Source: Archangium primigenium | GTDB taxonomy: Bacteria > Myxococcota > Myxococcia > Myxococcales > Myxococcaceae | DNA: 64,000 nt | Assembly: GCF_016904885.1 (NCBI RefSeq) | Contig: NZ_JADWYI010000001.1 | Location: 3,162,001-3,226,000 of the forward strand | Direction of reading: 5' to 3' | Shown here: positions 8,544 through 16,053 of the stretch, piece by piece | Numbering within the stretch: the first letter of the stretch is position 1 | Layout: every line of letters begins with the position of its first letter | Translations under genes and position numbers: made by a program | The notes under the pieces: generated by a model | What the model was told of the DNA's origin: nothing | The model's input: only the letters and a program-made list of their open reading frames with translations | The model's database searches: none

Positions 8544-9338
8544 TCAGCTGATGCTGTTGACGACCCCGCCATCCACCCGGAGCGCCGCGCCGGTGGTGGC
8601 CGAGGCCCCCGCGCCGCACAGGTAGACGGCGAGGTTCGCCACCTCCTCGGGCGTGGCGAAGCGCCGCAGCAGCGAGGTGGGCCGCGCGCTCTTGAAGAAG
8701 TCCGCCTCCGCCTGCTCCACCGTCACGCCCTGGGCGCGCGCCAGGCTCGCGAGGAAGTCCTGCACGCCCTCGGTGCGCGTGGGGCCCGGCAGCACCGCGT
8801 TCACCGTGACGCCCGTCTGGGCCAGCTCGATGGCCAGGCCCCGCGACACGCTCAACTGCGCCGTCTTCGTCATGCCGTAGTGGATCATCTCCTGGGGAAT
8901 CTGCAGCCCCGACTCGCTGGAGATGAAGAGGATGCGGCCCCAGGCGCGCTCGCGCATGCCGGGCGCGTAGTGCCGCGAGAAGCGCACGCCGCTGAGCACG
9001 TTGGCCTCGAAGAAGCGCATCCAGTCCGCGTCGGTGATCTCGAAGAAGGACTTGGGCTCGAAGATGCCCAGGTTGTTCACGAGGATGTCCACCGACGGCA
9101 CGCGCGAGAACAGCGTCTGCGCGCCCTCCGCGGTGGAGGCGTCCGCCGCCACGCCCTCCACCTGGGCGCCCGGTACCTCCGCACGCAGGCGCGCGAGCGT
9201 CTTCTCCACCGACTCCGCCTTGCGGCCATTCACGACGACGTGGGCCCCCTCGGCCGCGAGCCCCCGCGCGATGGCGAAGCCGATGCCCTGGGTGGAGCCC
9301 GTCACGAGGGCCCGACGGTTGCGCAGTTCAAGATTCAT
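8544..9338 (-). CDS. Short-chain dehydrogenase/reductase
   Basis: 264 aa, a classical SDR. The Rossmann dinucleotide motif TGSTQGIG is at residues 14-21, NNLG in strand beta-4 near residue 87, the catalytic Ser in ISSESG, and YGMTK supplies the YxxxK pair. The C-terminal TTGAALRVDGGVV is the usual SDR tail. NGRK after beta-2 suggests an NADP(H) preference. Substrate cannot be read from sequence. The gene is divergent from the fatty-acid hydroxylase at 9452, and its 3' neighbour is the hotdog protein; both fit lipid or secondary metabolism loosely. Confidence 0.88.
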   Translation of the reverse strand: MNLELRNRRALVTGSTQGIGFAIARGLAAEGAHVVVNGRKAESVEKTLARLRAEVPGAQVEGVAADASTAEGAQTLFSRVPSVDILVNNLGIFEPKSFFEITDADWMRFFEANVLSGVRFSRHYAPGMRERAWGRILFISSESGLQIPQEMIHYGMTKTAQLSVSRGLAIELAQTGVTVNAVLPGPTRTEGVQDFLASLARAQGVTVEQAEADFFKSARPTSLLRRFATPEEVANLAVYLCGAGASATTGAALRVDGGVVNSIS

Positions 9339-9451
9339 GGATGTATTTCCCCGGAAGACAGGTCAAGTGTGAAACCCGGGGCGAATGCGCCGCCCCGAAT
9401 CCTTTGTTCGGAGGCAAGGCGATAGGCTGTCGCCTGTCCCCCGGAGTGAGT

Positions 9452-10267
9452 ATGCCCTTGTTGCCTCACCGCTCGCCGGTCGATGTCGCGCTCGGCGTCA
9501 TCGTCCTCAACCTCGTGCGCTACGCGATCTTCGCCGTGCCGGCGTTCGTGCTGTTCCACCGCCGAGCGCCCCGGCGGTGGCTGTCGCGTCGGCTGGGCCC
9601 GGGGCCGGTGTCGCCCCGGCAGGCCCGGCGCGAGGTCGCCTACTCGCTGGTGTCGCTGACCATCTTCGGCCTGGTGGGCGTGCTCATGTACGGGCTCGCC
9701 CAGGCGGGGCTGTCGCGCTTCTACGTGGACGACCGCTACGGGCTGGGGTGGTTCCTCCTATCCATCCCGGTGATGCTGCTGCTTCACGACACGTACTTCT
9801 ATTGGACCCACCGCTTCATGCACTGGAAGCCGGTCTTCAAGCACGTGCACCGGGTGCACCACCTGTCGCACGATCCCTCCCCGCTCGCGGCCTATGCCTT
9901 CCATCCCCTGGAGGCGGTCATCGAAGCGGGCATCGGGCCGCTCATCATGCTGACGCTGCCCGTGCACCGGCACGCGTTCCTCATCTTCCTGACCATCCAA
10001 CTGGCCATGAACGTGCTGGGCCACCTCGGCTTCGAGTTGTTCCCGCGCGGTTTCATGCGCTCGTCGCTCGGCCGGTTCCTCAACACGACGACCCACCACC
10101 ACCAGCACCACCAGAAGACGAACTGGAACTTCGGGCTCTACTTCAACCTCTGGGACCGGCTGCTGGGCACCAACCACCCCCGCTACGAGGACACCTTCGA
10201 GGCGGTCACCACGGCCCCCGCCGCCGAGGAGCCCGAGGCGGTGGCCTGGACGGTCGAGACACGCTGA
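9452..10267 (+). CDS. Fatty acid hydroxylase / sterol desaturase family protein
   Basis: 271-aa membrane di-iron oxygenase. The three His clusters are present: HDTYFYWTHRFMH, HRVHHLSHDPS, and THHHQHHQKTNWNFG followed by LYFNLWDRLLGT. Hydrophobic segments lie before the first cluster and between clusters two and three. The family hydroxylates or desaturates sterols, fatty acids or related lipids using O2 and an electron donor; the substrate is unknown. ATG 9452 is chosen because CCGGAG stands 5-6 bases upstream; the open frame extends to 9341 but without a ribosome site, and GTG 9446 is less likely. Divergent from the SDR gene. Confidence 0.88.
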   Translation: MPLLPHRSPVDVALGVIVLNLVRYAIFAVPAFVLFHRRAPRRWLSRRLGPGPVSPRQARREVAYSLVSLTIFGLVGVLMYGLAQAGLSRFYVDDRYGLGWFLLSIPVMLLLHDTYFYWTHRFMHWKPVFKHVHRVHHLSHDPSPLAAYAFHPLEAVIEAGIGPLIMLTLPVHRHAFLIFLTIQLAMNVLGHLGFELFPRGFMRSSLGRFLNTTTHHHQHHQKTNWNFGLYFNLWDRLLGTNHPRYEDTFEAVTTAPAAEEPEAVAWTVETR

Positions 10268-10403
10268 GGCTCGGTCCCCTTCCTGCTCCACCGGCGTGCG
10301 TCCGCGAGAGGGGACGGGGTGCGTGTGGGGCGCCCCATGCTGAACATCTTTTCAGAGCCGGAGTGGACCTGTCCGGCTTCCACCCTCGGAAAGGATGTCG
10401 GCC

Positions 10404-10853
10404 ATGGCGACCACACGACAGGCGGAGACGGAAATCAGCGCGGGGCAGGAGCATCTGCGCCGCAACGGCATGATGGCGCACCTGTTGGATGCGCTGGAGG
10501 CCGGTGAGGACATCGGCCACTTCGGTCGGCTCGTGTTCACGATGGTGGCGCGGCACTTCGTGGACGAGGCGGAGCTCCAGGAGCTGCTCGTGCAGGACCC
10601 CGCGTTCGATGACGCCCAGGCGCTCGCGCTCATCGAGCAGGTGGCGGCGCGGGACTACAGCCCGCCCCGGCGCGAGAAGGTGCTCGAGTTCCAGGCGCGC
10701 CAGGACTTCCCCATCTGCCCCAACCCGGAGGATCCCGACGCGGGCAACGTCTACAAGGACCTCGAGTTCCCCGAGCATGTCTACGCGCACATCTCGGAGT
10801 ACCGGGAGCAGCAGGCCCATGCGCACGACGCGGAGGCGAACGCGGCGGGGTAG
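10404..10853 (+). CDS. Conserved-looking hypothetical protein
   Basis: 149 aa, soluble and acidic, with no motif I recognise. The N-terminal half is helical (GHFGRLVFTMVARHF, ELQELLVQDP, DDAQALALIEQVA) and the C-terminal half holds the polar segment FPICPNPEDPDAGNVYKDLEFPEHVY. ATG 10404 is preferred over ATG 10395, because GGAAAGG at 10388-10394 is at proper spacing for the former and abuts the latter. The 136 bases upstream (10268-10403) hold a GC-rich stretch with no clear promoter. It converges on the Cys-rich lipoprotein gene. Confidence 0.65.
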   Translation: MATTRQAETEISAGQEHLRRNGMMAHLLDALEAGEDIGHFGRLVFTMVARHFVDEAELQELLVQDPAFDDAQALALIEQVAARDYSPPRREKVLEFQARQDFPICPNPEDPDAGNVYKDLEFPEHVYAHISEYREQQAHAHDAEANAAG

Positions 10854-10885
10854 GCCCTTGCCCCCGCTGGTCGTTCAGGAGGGCG

Positions 10886-10905
10886 CGCCCCGTCCTCACG
10901 GGGCG
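10886..10905. terminator. Hairpin between convergent genes
   Basis: An 8-bp stem (CGCCCCGT / ACGGGGCG) closes a CCTC loop between the stop at 10853 and the convergent gene ending at 10896. The stem covers the stop codon of the minus-strand gene. There is no T-run, so it is only a probable bidirectional terminator. Confidence 0.5.
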
Positions 10906-11303
10906 GGCCTGCACCCGCAGCCGCAGTCGTTGAAGAAGGCCTCGGCGCCTCCGGGGCACTTGAACAGCACACCCCGGCAGGCCACGGGATCCCTCAGCAC
11001 GTAGTGGTAGCCGGGCTCGTTGCCGCACGCGGTGAGGGGCTCCTGCACCTCGGGGACGCAGACGCCGCTGCAATCGCGTCCGCCCTGCTGGGGATCGCAG
11101 CTGTCCGACGGATCGTCCTCACAGACATAGAAGCGAGGACAGGGGATGCCGCCGATGCCGCCGCAGAACTGACCCGCGTCCTCCTCCGCCGCCTGGACCC
11201 CCGCGCGCTGCTGGACCTCGCGCTCGTCGGTGGGCCCGCAGGCGCCCAACAACACCAGACCGCCCACGCCCAGGACACTCCAGATCATCCCTCGCACGCT
11301 CAT
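10896..11303 (-). CDS. Small Cys-rich putative lipoprotein
   Basis: 135 aa. The signal sequence ends in the lipobox LLGAC, so the mature protein would be lipid-anchored at Cys22. The mature part is rich in cysteine (FCGGIGGIPCPRFYVCEDD, CDPQQGGRDCSGVCV, then FKCPGG, DCGCGC), a pattern that suggests several disulfides. No enzymatic motif. The GGIxGxPCPxxYxCxDDPxDxCDP pattern recurs, to my knowledge, in myxobacterial exported proteins of unknown role. A 13-bp motif shared with another gene lies 63-75 bases upstream of its ATG (see 11366-11378). Confidence 0.65.
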   Translation of the reverse strand: MSVRGMIWSVLGVGGLVLLGACGPTDEREVQQRAGVQAAEEDAGQFCGGIGGIPCPRFYVCEDDPSDSCDPQQGGRDCSGVCVPEVQEPLTACGNEPGYHYVLRDPVACRGVLFKCPGGAEAFFNDCGCGCRPAP

Positions 11304-11365
11304 GGTGTTCCCCCTCGATGCCTGTCTGGGCGACCCTGGCCGCCCGCGAGAGAAATGGGATTGAT

Positions 11366-11378
11366 GGGAATAATCCGG
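11366..11378 (-). promoter_or_regulatory. 13-bp upstream motif shared with the gene at 17442
   Basis: The minus-strand sequence CCGGATTATTCCC lies 63-75 bases upstream of the ATG at 11303. An identical 13-mer lies 66-78 bases upstream of the minus-strand ATG at 17442. Its AT-rich core is unusual for this DNA. It could be a -10 type promoter element or a regulator site (GGATTATTCC is nearly palindromic). Confidence 0.4.
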
Positions 11379-11396
11379 TAGGGAAGCGCGGAATCG

Positions 11397-12206
11397 TCAC
11401 CGCTCCCTCGGCTGCCTGGTTTCCAGGGCGAGCCGGATGGCCTGCTCCACCGGGGAGCAGGCCGGGTCCTCACGCCGCGACACGAGGGGCGTGGCGGGCA
11501 GCAGGGGCGGCTGGGCCATGAAGCGGGGCCGCGTGCCGCGATGCGACTGGGCCGAGTGCACGAGGAAGGGGTGGCACAGGTACACCGTCCCCGCCTCACC
11601 CGTGGCCAGCACTTCGGGGCGTCCCGCCGAGTCCGCGAACCCCTGGGCGGCCAGCTCTCCCAGCGTCAGCCCCGCCTCGCCCGCGGGCGCCAGCGTCCGC
11701 GCGATGTCCAGATGCGAGCCCGCGCGGATGCGGGTCGGCGCGTCGTCGGGCCCCACGTCCGAGAACAGGAACAGCATCAGCAGCGCCCGGCCCCGGGAGT
11801 GGATGTTGGCGCGCCATTGCAGGAAGTCGGGATGCTCGGTGCCGAAGCTGACGTCGATGTGCCAGCCGGCATCGCCGGGGTCCTCGGGGGAGGGAAAGCG
11901 CACGGGGAAGGTGCCCAGGGCCTTGCACGGCAACCAGCGGCCCGGACCCACGAGCTGATCGAAGGCCGCGTGCAGCAGCGGGGTACTGGCGGCCCGGGCG
12001 AACGGCTCCTGCCCGTAGTGCCCGAGCCGGATGACGGGCTTCGTCCAGGTCGCGGGCGCCTGTGGATCGCATCGCGTGTCCCGCCAGAGCAGGGCCCGGC
12101 CCTCGTCCGCCCAGGCGCGGGGAAAGGCGTCGTCGAGCCGCACGAAGCCCTCGTGGATGAAGTGCTCGACCTGTGCGTCGGTGAGTCGACGGCGGATGTC
12201 GTCCAT
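11397..12206 (-). CDS. PhyH-type Fe(II)/2-oxoglutarate dioxygenase
   Basis: 269 aa, phytanoyl-CoA dioxygenase family. The N-terminus EHFIHEGFVRLDDAFPR is typical. The metal ligands are readable as HID in WHIDVSFGTEHPDF (HxD) and the distal His in HPFLVHSAQSHRG, followed by the Arg that binds 2-oxoglutarate (GTRPRFMAQP). The enzyme should hydroxylate a small molecule using Fe(II), O2 and 2-oxoglutarate; the substrate is unknown. No biosynthetic cluster surrounds it. It is 66 bases from the nuclease gene on the same strand and could share its transcript, though the functions do not obviously connect. Confidence 0.85.
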   Translation of the reverse strand: MDDIRRRLTDAQVEHFIHEGFVRLDDAFPRAWADEGRALLWRDTRCDPQAPATWTKPVIRLGHYGQEPFARAASTPLLHAAFDQLVGPGRWLPCKALGTFPVRFPSPEDPGDAGWHIDVSFGTEHPDFLQWRANIHSRGRALLMLFLFSDVGPDDAPTRIRAGSHLDIARTLAPAGEAGLTLGELAAQGFADSAGRPEVLATGEAGTVYLCHPFLVHSAQSHRGTRPRFMAQPPLLPATPLVSRREDPACSPVEQAIRLALETRQPRER

Positions 12207-12272
12207 GCGAGGCCCCCGGTTGTGGACAAGACAGACGCCGTCCTACCGAAAGCCTCTTCCCGGAGGCAAGCC

Positions 12273-13184
12273 CTAGGGCGCGGTGTCGACGCGCGTCTCG
12301 ATGACGTCCTGCACGCCCTGCGAGACGTCGGCCATGAAGTTCAGGCCGGTCTGCTGCTCGATGGCGCGCGCGGTGACGCGGTAGTCCTGCCAGTTGGCGC
12401 TGCGGGAGATCTTGCTGTCGCTGTTGGGCATCACCACGGCGATGACGCGCGTGCTGGTGGTGACGTTCGTCGGGCCCTGTCCCGGGCTGTTCATCACGGT
12501 GATGACCTTCCACGTGGACGTGGGCACGGCCACCCTGCCGTTGCCGATGGTGGACACGGTGCCCGAATAGAGGGGACCGGCCATGATGTACAGCTCCTTG
12601 CCCGACGCCACGAGCGAGCGCGAGTAGGACTCGAGCCGCTCCCAAGGGCCCTGATTGTTGTTGGGCGACTGGGGGATCATGTTGGTCAGATAGAAGGTGG
12701 TGGAGTTGTCCGGGGTCGTGAGCGTGCGGTCCCCGGACGGACACAGGTGGCCCCGGTCATAGCCCGAGCCCGAGTAGTCGGAGAGCGCGGCCTGGGGGAT
12801 GCTCGCGGGCAGGGTGTTGTCGCTGCGAAAGGTGTCCTGGCGCGAGGTGCTGCCCAGCCACGAGGTGTTGAGCTGCCACGCCGCCCAGTTCGGCGTCTTG
12901 CGCGAGCCGTTGTAGGAGATGACGTACGGGGACTTCACCGACAGATAGCGATCGGGACTGCTGGTGCTGGGGGTGGAGCTGTCCGGCAGCCCCAGCTTCA
13001 CGTGCACGCTGATGCTCGCGCCCGCGGCGAGCGAGGCCTCGCCCAGGTCCTCCGGCGCGATGCTGGCGTTCTCTCCTTCCGGGGGAAGGGACTCGAGCAG
13101 CTCGCCCTCCTCCAGGGGACCACACGCGACCAGTACGGACAGGAACGCAACCGCGGCACCACGCACGAAACGCTGGAGGAACAT
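12273..13184 (-). CDS. DNA/RNA non-specific endonuclease, lipoprotein form
   Basis: 303 aa. An N-terminal signal with lipobox VLVAC suggests a lipid-anchored, surface or periplasmic protein. The catalytic motif GYDRGHLCPSGDR is the DRGH signature of the NUC/EndA (beta-beta-alpha metal) nuclease family, followed by NMIPQSPNNNQGPWERLE with the conserved Asn and Glu that bind Mg. Such secreted nucleases degrade DNA and RNA without sequence preference. ATG 13184 is chosen because AGGA lies 5 bases upstream; ATG 13190 and an open frame to 13250 are alternatives. In a predatory bacterium a nutritional role is plausible (inference). Confidence 0.88.
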   Translation of the reverse strand: MFLQRFVRGAAVAFLSVLVACGPLEEGELLESLPPEGENASIAPEDLGEASLAAGASISVHVKLGLPDSSTPSTSSPDRYLSVKSPYVISYNGSRKTPNWAAWQLNTSWLGSTSRQDTFRSDNTLPASIPQAALSDYSGSGYDRGHLCPSGDRTLTTPDNSTTFYLTNMIPQSPNNNQGPWERLESYSRSLVASGKELYIMAGPLYSGTVSTIGNGRVAVPTSTWKVITVMNSPGQGPTNVTTSTRVIAVVMPNSDSKISRSANWQDYRVTARAIEQQTGLNFMADVSQGVQDVIETRVDTAP

Positions 13185-13301
13185 TCTCATCCTGGGAGAA
13201 AAACGCCGCCCATACCCGCCCGTCCGTGGGGAAGGGCGTTCTCGTAACATGAGAAAAATGGGCGCTCCAGAATCGGGCGCGTGAAAAGCCGGGGGCGCTC
13301 C

Positions 13302-13341
13302 GGCCCGAATCGTCCGGAGGACACTCCGGACGATTCGGGCC
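13302..13341 (-). terminator. Perfect 18-bp stem-loop after the lipoprotein gene
   Basis: An 18-bp perfect stem (13302-13319 with 13324-13341) and a 4-base loop stand 9 bases beyond the stop of the minus-strand gene at 13351. On that strand a short TTTT follows about 16 bases later. This is the strongest hairpin in the window and a likely terminator. Confidence 0.7.
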
Positions 13342-13350
13342 TCGGGGGCC

Positions 13351-14802
13351 TCAGGGGCCGCGGAGCACGCTCAGCCCGCGGTCGGTCAGCACGAGCAGCA
13401 TGCGGGGCGTCACCGTGGGCTCGTAGACGAGCTGGAGGACGCGCTGTCCGGACACCTCGCGCACCTGGGCGAGCGTGGTGCCATCCGCCTCCAGACGCCA
13501 GAGGCCGGCGCCATCCGTGCCGATGTAGAGCGCGCCGTCGTCCGTCGCCTTGAGCGCGAGGATCTTCTCCGAGGGCAGGCCTCCGAGCTTCGACCAGTTG
13601 CCCGCGGAGCGGGAGCGGGGCGTCATCGCCCAGACACCATACTCGGCGCTGCCCAGGTAGTAGCGCTGGCCCGTCGTCTGCTCGATGGCGCGCCAGAAGT
13701 CATCGGTCGCCTGATCGTTGAGGGCGTCGTTGAAGCCCTTGAAGCGCCAGGGCGTGGGGCCCTCCCAGGTGTACTCGCGGTCCCACTCCTCGAGCTTGTC
13801 GCTCGGGATGAGCGCGCCGAGCATCTGTTCGTTGGCCACGAGCACGTCGCCGTTGGGCGCGATGCCCAGGCCGTGCATCGGCGGGCACTGGAGCGACTCG
13901 TCCTTGGTGCCGTCCGGGCGGGTGGTGACGAGGTACCAGCCCGGGTGCCGGTGGCTGTTGTAGGTGAGCCCCTGGATGCGCGTCACCCCGTGGTTGGTGG
14001 TGATGTACAGGTCGCCGCGGTGTGCCCCGCGCGTCACGCGGGCGCAATTGAAGACACTGCGATCCTCCTCGTAGTGGAAGTCATTGGTGTTGTGGATGCC
14101 GAGCTGCCGGCCCTTGTTCGACGCGCCGGTGGTGCGCCAGAGGTGCTCCTCGAGCGCGACCGAGCCATCGGCCTGGAGCCGGACCGCGTCGAGGTCTCCC
14201 TTCTGGTACTCGGCGTAGCGCTCGGGGGTGTAATAGGGCTCGCCGGGGCCGGGGATGTAGGTGCGCTGGGAGATGCCCTCGGCCCGCCGCATCTCGGCGG
14301 CGCGGTAGCCCACGTACGCGCGCCCCGCCTCGCCGCCGCAGATGACGGTGGAGCCGACGGCGAGCGAGTCCCGGCCGAAGGGTTGGCTCGCCTGGCCGAT
14401 GCCCGAGGTCCACGTGGGGGCCTTGTCGCCCGGCCGCAGCACGCCGATGCGGGCGCCATCCAGCAGCCACAGGTTCATCCCCTCATCCAGGCCCACGCTC
14501 TGGGGCGTGCCCACGCCGAACGTCTGGCTGTAGTCGAGCACGGCCTCCAGGGGCCACGGTCCCGCCTGGGGCGGCTCCCCGGTCTCGGGCGCCGTGGCCG
14601 GGGGCTCCTCCGTGGGAGGTCGAGGGTTCGTGTTCTCCTCGGGGGGCACCGCGGGCGTCTCGGAGGGCACTTCGTTTCCCACCGGCGGGGGCGTCGTCGG
14701 ACCTCCGGTCGGCTCGTCTGTCCGGGACCCCTCACTACAACCCGCCGAGATCAAAGCCAGGACCACGACCCCCACGCCCACTCCGCCCGTGCGAATGCCC
14801 AT
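13351..14802 (-). CDS. Putative lipoprotein, probable beta-propeller
   Basis: 483 aa. The signal sequence ends in LISAGC, a lipobox. A Pro/Thr/Glu-rich low-complexity linker of about 60 residues follows, as is common in exported myxobacterial lipoproteins. The body has recurring short segments typical of propeller blades (LWLLDGARIGVLRPGD, GDLYITTNHGVTRIQG, GDVLVANEQ, GALYIGTDGAGLWRLEADG, MLLVLTDRGLSVLRG). The two-component-type ligand propellers use similar repeats (YIGTDGAGLWR), but no signalling domain is attached. ATG 14802 is chosen because GGAGGAG-type bases lie just upstream; the frame is open to 14883. Role unknown. A strong terminator follows. Confidence 0.7.
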   Translation of the reverse strand: MGIRTGGVGVGVVVLALISAGCSEGSRTDEPTGGPTTPPPVGNEVPSETPAVPPEENTNPRPPTEEPPATAPETGEPPQAGPWPLEAVLDYSQTFGVGTPQSVGLDEGMNLWLLDGARIGVLRPGDKAPTWTSGIGQASQPFGRDSLAVGSTVICGGEAGRAYVGYRAAEMRRAEGISQRTYIPGPGEPYYTPERYAEYQKGDLDAVRLQADGSVALEEHLWRTTGASNKGRQLGIHNTNDFHYEEDRSVFNCARVTRGAHRGDLYITTNHGVTRIQGLTYNSHRHPGWYLVTTRPDGTKDESLQCPPMHGLGIAPNGDVLVANEQMLGALIPSDKLEEWDREYTWEGPTPWRFKGFNDALNDQATDDFWRAIEQTTGQRYYLGSAEYGVWAMTPRSRSAGNWSKLGGLPSEKILALKATDDGALYIGTDGAGLWRLEADGTTLAQVREVSGQRVLQLVYEPTVTPRMLLVLTDRGLSVLRGP

Positions 14803-14957
14803 GTGCTCCTCCGGTTGACGGGGGAGCCCTTCGCAAGTCCCGGGCCCGGGCCCGCGGGTGTTCAGTTTCGCGCCAAGGGACACCGCCCGGGCTCGCCCCC
14901 GGGCGGAGGGGTGGGGGGGCGATGATTAGAGTCGGCCGCTCCAACGAGAGGAGCCTC

Positions 14958-15350
14958 ATGGCACTGCAGGCGGACTACAAGGATGTGCTCGACGTCGCGA
15001 AGACGGTGGGCGCCAAGGTCGAGTCCCGGGAAGAGAATGGCAAGCTCGTCGTCCAGGGCACGGTGGACCATGCCTGGGATCGCGATCGCATCTGGGATCA
15101 GATCAAGGCCAAGCACGCCAACTGGCAGAACGAGATCATGGTGATGCTGACCGTGACCCACGCGGAGCCCTATGGCGTCTACACCGTCAAGTCCGGGGAC
15201 ACGCTGAGCAAGCTCGCCAAGGAGATCTACGGCGATGCGAAGCTCTACCCGCGCATCTTCGAGATCAACAAGGACCAGCTCAAGAACCCGGATCAGATCA
15301 AGGTGGGCCAGGTGCTCAAGCTGCCCCCCAAGTCGATCGCCACCTCCTGA
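14958..15350 (+). CDS. LysM-domain protein resembling Kbp/YgaU
   Basis: 130 aa. Residues about 77-125 form a LysM domain: YGVYTVKSGDTLSKLAKEIYGDAKLYPRIFEINK, ending in IKVGQVLKLPP. The N-terminal part (YKDVLDVAKTVGAKVESREENGKLVVQGTV) is in the place of the BON-like domain of E. coli Kbp (YgaU), a small cytoplasmic K+-binding protein; no signal peptide is present, which agrees with Kbp rather than a cell-wall enzyme. ATG 14958 is favoured by GAGAGGA 6-8 bases upstream. Divergent from the lipoprotein at 14802. Confidence 0.82.
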   Translation: MALQADYKDVLDVAKTVGAKVESREENGKLVVQGTVDHAWDRDRIWDQIKAKHANWQNEIMVMLTVTHAEPYGVYTVKSGDTLSKLAKEIYGDAKLYPRIFEINKDQLKNPDQIKVGQVLKLPPKSIATS

Positions 15351-15368
15351 GCGTCACGCCGCTCCCGG

Positions 15369-15386
15369 GCCCTCCTCACGGAGGGC
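15369..15386. terminator. Hairpin between convergent genes
   Basis: A 7-bp perfect stem (GCCCTCC / GGAGGGC) with a TCAC loop, 18 bases after the LysM gene stop and 18 bases before the convergent gene at 15405. No T-run is seen, so this is a probable shared terminator. Confidence 0.5.
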
Positions 15387-15404
15387 TCGCCGGGGCGGAC
15401 GCGC

Positions 15405-15908
15405 TCAGTCGCGCTCCCACCGGAAGGTGAGCTTCTTGCCCTCGGTGGTGGCGCGGCCCAGCTCCATCGTGAACGCCTTGACGCCGACGTTGAAGGCGCC
15501 CGCCTTCCAGAGTTCCACCCGGTAGGAGTCCTGCATCTGGCCCGAGGCGTAGTCCACATACACCTCGCGGCGGCTGTCCTTGGTCTCGATCCGGGCGACC
15601 TGCACGGTCGAGCTGCCCGTGGTCGTGAAGATGTCGAGCGACTTCCACCAAGTGAGGTGGCTGGCCGCCTGCAGCACGAAGCGCGCCTTGGTCTTGTCGC
15701 CGTTGGGCAGGTCCTCGACCGTGTAGGACACGCGCCCGTGGCTGTTGTCGAAGAGCACCCCCTGGCCCTGCAACACGATCACCCCCTGCGCCACCTCGGC
15801 CACCTCCAGGGCCTCGGGCGCCAGCTCCTCGCCCTCCAGGGGACCCGTGTTGCAGCCAGACACCAGCAGGGGCACCGCGACGAACAGGGACGCAATCACT
15901 CGCTTCAT
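15405..15908 (-). CDS. Putative lipoprotein of unknown function
   Basis: 167 aa. MKRVIASLFVAVPLLVSGC is a classical lipoprotein signal with Cys19 as the anchor. The mature protein starts with an acidic segment (LEGEELAPEALEVAEVAQG), then shows alternating beta-type strands (VSYTVEDLPNGDKTKARFVL, RREVYVDYASGQMQDSYRVELW) with no known motif. It may be an outer-membrane or periplasmic beta-sandwich. A GAAATAATCC sequence on the minus strand about 63 bases upstream resembles the core of the 13-bp motif found before two other genes. Confidence 0.6.
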   Translation of the reverse strand: MKRVIASLFVAVPLLVSGCNTGPLEGEELAPEALEVAEVAQGVIVLQGQGVLFDNSHGRVSYTVEDLPNGDKTKARFVLQAASHLTWWKSLDIFTTTGSSTVQVARIETKDSRREVYVDYASGQMQDSYRVELWKAGAFNVGVKAFTMELGRATTEGKKLTFRWERD

Positions 15909-16053
15909 GGAAGGCCTCGCCAGGAACGCGGGGAAACGATGTGTTCCCCGTCTTTCTGGTTAAGCCTTGTAGGATTATTTCACCGGGAGTGCTTCTCTCC
16001 AGGCGCCAACGTGTTGCGCGAACACGCCAGCGGCCCGGGAGGGGAGGGCCGCC

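Noticed and set aside
9341-9451. Longer N-terminus for the fatty-acid hydroxylase
   Set aside because: The extra 37 codons lack a ribosome site, contain no membrane segment, and overlap the promoter region of the divergent SDR gene.
11397-13184. Secondary-metabolite cluster around the PhyH-type dioxygenase
   Set aside because: No PKS, NRPS, carrier protein or transporter genes are adjacent; neighbours are unrelated lipoproteins and a nuclease.
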